DNA from: Pelomonas dachongensis | GTDB lineage: Bacteria > Pseudomonadota > Gammaproteobacteria > Burkholderiales > Burkholderiaceae_C | NCBI RefSeq assembly: GCF_043555865.1 | Contig: NZ_JBIGHY010000002.1 | Coordinates: 62,001 to 126,000, forward strand | Reading direction: 5' to 3' | DNA: 64,000 nt | In this document: positions 61,522-64,000 of the stretch, piece by piece | How the letters are laid out: each line of letters begins with the position of its first letter | Position numbering within the stretch: position 1 is the first letter of the stretch | Program-made: the position numbers and the translations under genes | Notes under the pieces: model-generated | What the model saw: only the letters and a program-made list of their open reading frames with translations | What the model was told of the DNA's origin: nothing | The model's database searches: none

Positions 61522-64000
61522 CTAACGCACCTTGGACATGCGCAACGCCTCCACCTGCCGGGCCACCCGCTTCTCGGCAACCGGCTCGGCGCCGTGTGGC
61601 GCGGGCCTCGTGGCCGCAGTGGCCACGGTGGCAGCACTGCGGGGAACCGCTCCCGCCTGCACCTGCGCCGCCTCCGCGCGCTGCACGCCGGCGGTGGTCA
61701 GCGGCGGACCGGCCTGTACCTGCACGCGCAGCGTGGCATCCAGCGTGACAGCCGGCCCGGCCGGCGCGTATGTGATGCGCGCGGTGGCAACGCCGTCGGC
61801 CAGGTCCTCGATGACGGCGCGCGCCAGCAGCGTCTGCGTGCTCGGGGCATGCACCAGCACCTGCATGCCGATTCGCGTGATGGCGGGGTCGATGGCGATG
61901 TCCAGCCGCGTGTTGACGATGGCCGGCACGGGGCGGCGGATGCGCGCGCTGATGATGCGTTTGACCGGCGCATGCGCGGCCAGCAGCAGGCACACGCGCA
62001 CCAGGTCGTTCATGGCGTCCTGCGCCGGGGCCTCGTCGGCCACCTGGGCGAACAGCCAGTCCACCATGCGCTGCATCTGCCGCCAGGTGATGTGGTCCAC
62101 GCCCAGGCTCTCGTTGCCGAAGCCGGGCAGCACCGTCAATAGGCGCAACGACACCGCCGCGTCGAGCTGAGAGAACAGCGCCGTCCAGCGCAGCCGCGTG
62201 GCCGGCGGCACTGTGCAGAAAGCCGCATGCAGGCAGGCCGAGACGCCCGCCACGTCGTCCAGCAACTGGGCGGCGGCCAGCGTGACCTCGCGCCGCTGCG
62301 TGCCGACCTGCAGCAGGTCGCGCACGTTGGCGATGCGCTGCACGGGTTCGATGGCCTGGCGCCAGCTGGTCGCATCGAAGCCCACCAGTTGCCGTGCCGA
62401 GTCCTGGTAGGACTGCGCGATGCGCTCGGTGTGGCGCTCGAAGGTGGTTGCCAGCATCAGGCCGGTCGCCGTGTGCGCGCCATTCGCCACGCCCAGCAGG
62501 CTCACCGTCGACACCGCCTGGCCCAGGAACACGCGCTGCTGCGCCTGCGCCACCACCCGCTCGATGTCGGTGATGCGGTCCAGCTTCACGAACACGTCGG
62601 CGATGGGCCGCAGCCAGCGCACCGGCACGTCGCGCAGCGTGTCGACCATCGCCATCAGCTCGGGCGGCGCGTCGTGGGCATCGTTGCGGCAGCGCGGCAC
62701 GGGGTCGGCCACGTCGGCCGGCTGCGCGGCCAGCAGCGGGGTGTCCTGCAGCGCCAGCGTGACGCGCGGGCGGCGGAACACCAGGTAGGGCACATGCTCG
62801 GCCAGGATGGCGCGGCGCTTCGCTGCCAGCGCGGCCAGGCGCGCCTGCTCCTCGTCGCGCAGCGCGCGCGCGACCGACAGGTCGTGCCTCACCTCGGCCA
62901 GGCGCAGCGCCAGCGCCGCCAGCAGGTCCTGCAGCCGCGTGGTGACGCCGGCAATGCGTTCGCGTGCGGCCTTCGCGTCGGCCTGCAACCGGCGGTAGTC
63001 CTCCGCGCGCAGCTCCATGCCGCGCAGGAAGCGGATGGTGTTGTCGATGGCGTCAATGCCGCGGCGGAAGTACACCGCCTCGTGCAGGTCGGTGCCGACG
63101 TCGGCGGCGTCCTCGTCGCTGAGGTCGGCGCCGCCCAGCAGGTCGCCGGCCGTCACGCGGGTGGGGTCGTCGCCGGTTGGCTTGCGGTAGCCGTAGATGG
63201 GCAGGTCGTCGACCACCAAGCCGCTGGCCTTCAGGCCGTTGATTCCGCCCACGACGAAGTCGTTCTTGCCCTTGGCCGCCGTGTTGCTGGACACCACAGA
63301 CGCCGGCAGCGTGAAGCGCTCGGCGACGGTGACGGTGTTGTAGGTGGCGCCGATGAGGCTGGCGCCCACCACGTCCTTGATGGCCGGCGGCGTCTCCAGG
63401 CTCAGCTGCACCGGCCGCACGCCCACGCCGCCGATGACACCGACCGCTGCTTTGCCGCCGATGACCTTCACCGGCGTGACGGCGATCTCCGGCGAAATCT
63501 TGACCGCCCCGTCCACCTCCAGCCGCGACCGCCCGCCGACCCCGATCACCGGCGAGGGCGCTTCGCGCAGCAGCAGCGCGGTTGGCGCCGGCGCAGCGAA
63601 CAGCGACGTGCCGGCCGACGACAGCGCGAAGGTACTGGTGGGCACCGAAAGGCGGTTGCCGTTCTCGGCCAGGCGCAGTGCGGCCACGTTGCCGGCCCCC
63701 ACCCGCGCCGCCGCCGCTCCCACACGGGCCCGCGTCGCCCGTTCGAACACAGGCGGCGCGACGGCCTTTTCGTTCAGCCGCTTGAAGTAGTCGTTGAACT
63801 CCTTCTCGGTGGCGACCGGGTTGTCGCTGCGCTGCACGAGCTCGGCCGCCGCCGGTGAGGTCAGGAAGCGGCCGGCGTCGTCGGTGCCAAGCACGCTTTG
63901 CCGCAACCGGAAGATGTCGGTGCGCGCCCGCAGGAAGCCGAAGTCGACGTGGTCTCCCGCCGCCTTGATGCGACCGTCCAGGCGCTGGATCAGTTCGTCC
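61522..64000 (-). CDS. Large protein of eCIS-like operon (5' end outside window)
   Basis: Frame is open through the right edge, so the N-terminus is missing; at least 825 residues are present. The visible start reads DELIQRLDGRIKAAGDHVDF and then GFLRARTDIFRLRQSVLGTD, so it is not the true beginning. A Gly/Val-rich beta region (VIGGKAAVGVIGGVGVRPVQ) is followed by a helical region with a coiled coil (RALRDEEQARLAALAAKRRA). The last third is mixed, and the tail is Ala-rich (TVATAATRPAPHGAEPVAEK). No named family is recognised. By position it is likely a structural or scaffold part of the injection particle; this is inference. Confidence 0.75.
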   Translation of the reverse strand, partial: DELIQRLDGRIKAAGDHVDFGFLRARTDIFRLRQSVLGTDDAGRFLTSPAAAELVQRSDNPVATEKEFNDYFKRLNEKAVAPPVFERATRARVGAAAARVGAGNVAALRLAENGNRLSVPTSTFALSSAGTSLFAAPAPTALLLREAPSPVIGVGGRSRLEVDGAVKISPEIAVTPVKVIGGKAAVGVIGGVGVRPVQLSLETPPAIKDVVGASLIGATYNTVTVAERFTLPASVVSSNTAAKGKNDFVVGGINGLKASGLVVDDLPIYGYRKPTGDDPTRVTAGDLLGGADLSDEDAADVGTDLHEAVYFRRGIDAIDNTIRFLRGMELRAEDYRRLQADAKAARERIAGVTTRLQDLLAALALRLAEVRHDLSVARALRDEEQARLAALAAKRRAILAEHVPYLVFRRPRVTLALQDTPLLAAQPADVADPVPRCRNDAHDAPPELMAMVDTLRDVPVRWLRPIADVFVKLDRITDIERVVAQAQQRVFLGQAVSTVSLLGVANGAHTATGLMLATTFERHTERIAQSYQDSARQLVGFDATSWRQAIEPVQRIANVRDLLQVGTQRREVTLAAAQLLDDVAGVSACLHAAFCTVPPATRLRWTALFSQLDAAVSLRLLTVLPGFGNESLGVDHITWRQMQRMVDWLFAQVADEAPAQDAMNDLVRVCLLLAAHAPVKRIISARIRRPVPAIVNTRLDIAIDPAITRIGMQVLVHAPSTQTLLARAVIEDLADGVATARITYAPAGPAVTLDATLRVQVQAGPPLTTAGVQRAEAAQVQAGAVPRSAATVATAATRPAPHGAEPVAEKRVARQVEALRMSKVR

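Noticed and set aside
52456..64000. Prophage or type VI secretion locus
   Set aside because: No integrase, capsid, terminase, lysis, TssB/C, ClpV or VgrG feature is seen; the ATPase is not ClpV-like. An eCIS-like locus fits better.

Overview
The window is very GC-rich and gene-dense, with no stretch over 300 bases free of a gene. I see no tRNA, rRNA, insertion sequence, integrase or CRISPR array. The gene set points to a Gram-negative betaproteobacterium of the Burkholderiales, probably near Roseateles, Mitsuaria or Rubrivivax. The reasons are Kdo transferase, outer-membrane efflux, an MSHA-type pilus, and sugar-degrading enzymes in a free-living gene context. The genus-level placement is inference.

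Left part (1-23.4 kb). The 3' end of ligA converges on a LysR regulator. That regulator diverges from a pirin-emrA-emrB-outer membrane factor operon, a complete tripartite drug efflux unit. On the minus strand follow a PepSY membrane protein with a Fur-box-like palindrome upstream, waaA with a TPR membrane protein, and a phosphomannomutase. A plus-strand run then encodes a LytS/LytTR two-component pair, an Ada-AlkA fusion, Ogt and an EamA permease, several of them joined by stop/start overlaps. A sugar-degradation patch comes next: GH35, GH43 and a secreted beta-helix protein, the last preceded by a perfect LacI-type operator palindrome. A chromate transporter closes this part.

Middle (23.4-40.3 kb). 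One long minus-strand operon encodes an MSHA-type type IV pilus system. In transcription order it is: a long GspE-like ATPase, mshE, mshG, mshA, mshC, mshD, mshO, mshP, mshQ, mshI, a PilN-like gene, mshJ, mshK and mshL. Most junctions are start/stop overlaps. Both ATPases carry MshEN-type (c-di-GMP-binding family) repeats. The first gene has four of them at an exact 30-residue period. mshM, mshN, mshF and mshB are not seen.

Right-middle (40.4-52.4 kb). Here lie pcp, an Aer-like PAS chemoreceptor, xthA, a dihydrolipoamide-dehydrogenase-like flavoenzyme and a substrate-binding protein gene broken by one in-frame amber codon. They are followed by a GH2 glycosidase, a di-heme oxidoreductase lipoprotein with an added discoidin domain, and an AAA+ sigma-54-type activator with an altered GAFTGA loop (GAYTTA).

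Right end (52.4-64 kb). A minus-strand operon resembles the accessory half of an extracellular contractile injection system (eCIS) locus. It has a large protein cut by the window edge, an unrecognised 532-aa protein, an Afp15-like AAA+ ATPase, a 1638-aa low-complexity/amphipathic protein and a small HEAT-like protein. Sheath, tube and baseplate genes would have to lie beyond the right edge, so the eCIS call rests on the ATPase and the general style of the neighbours. This is the part most likely to hold something undescribed.
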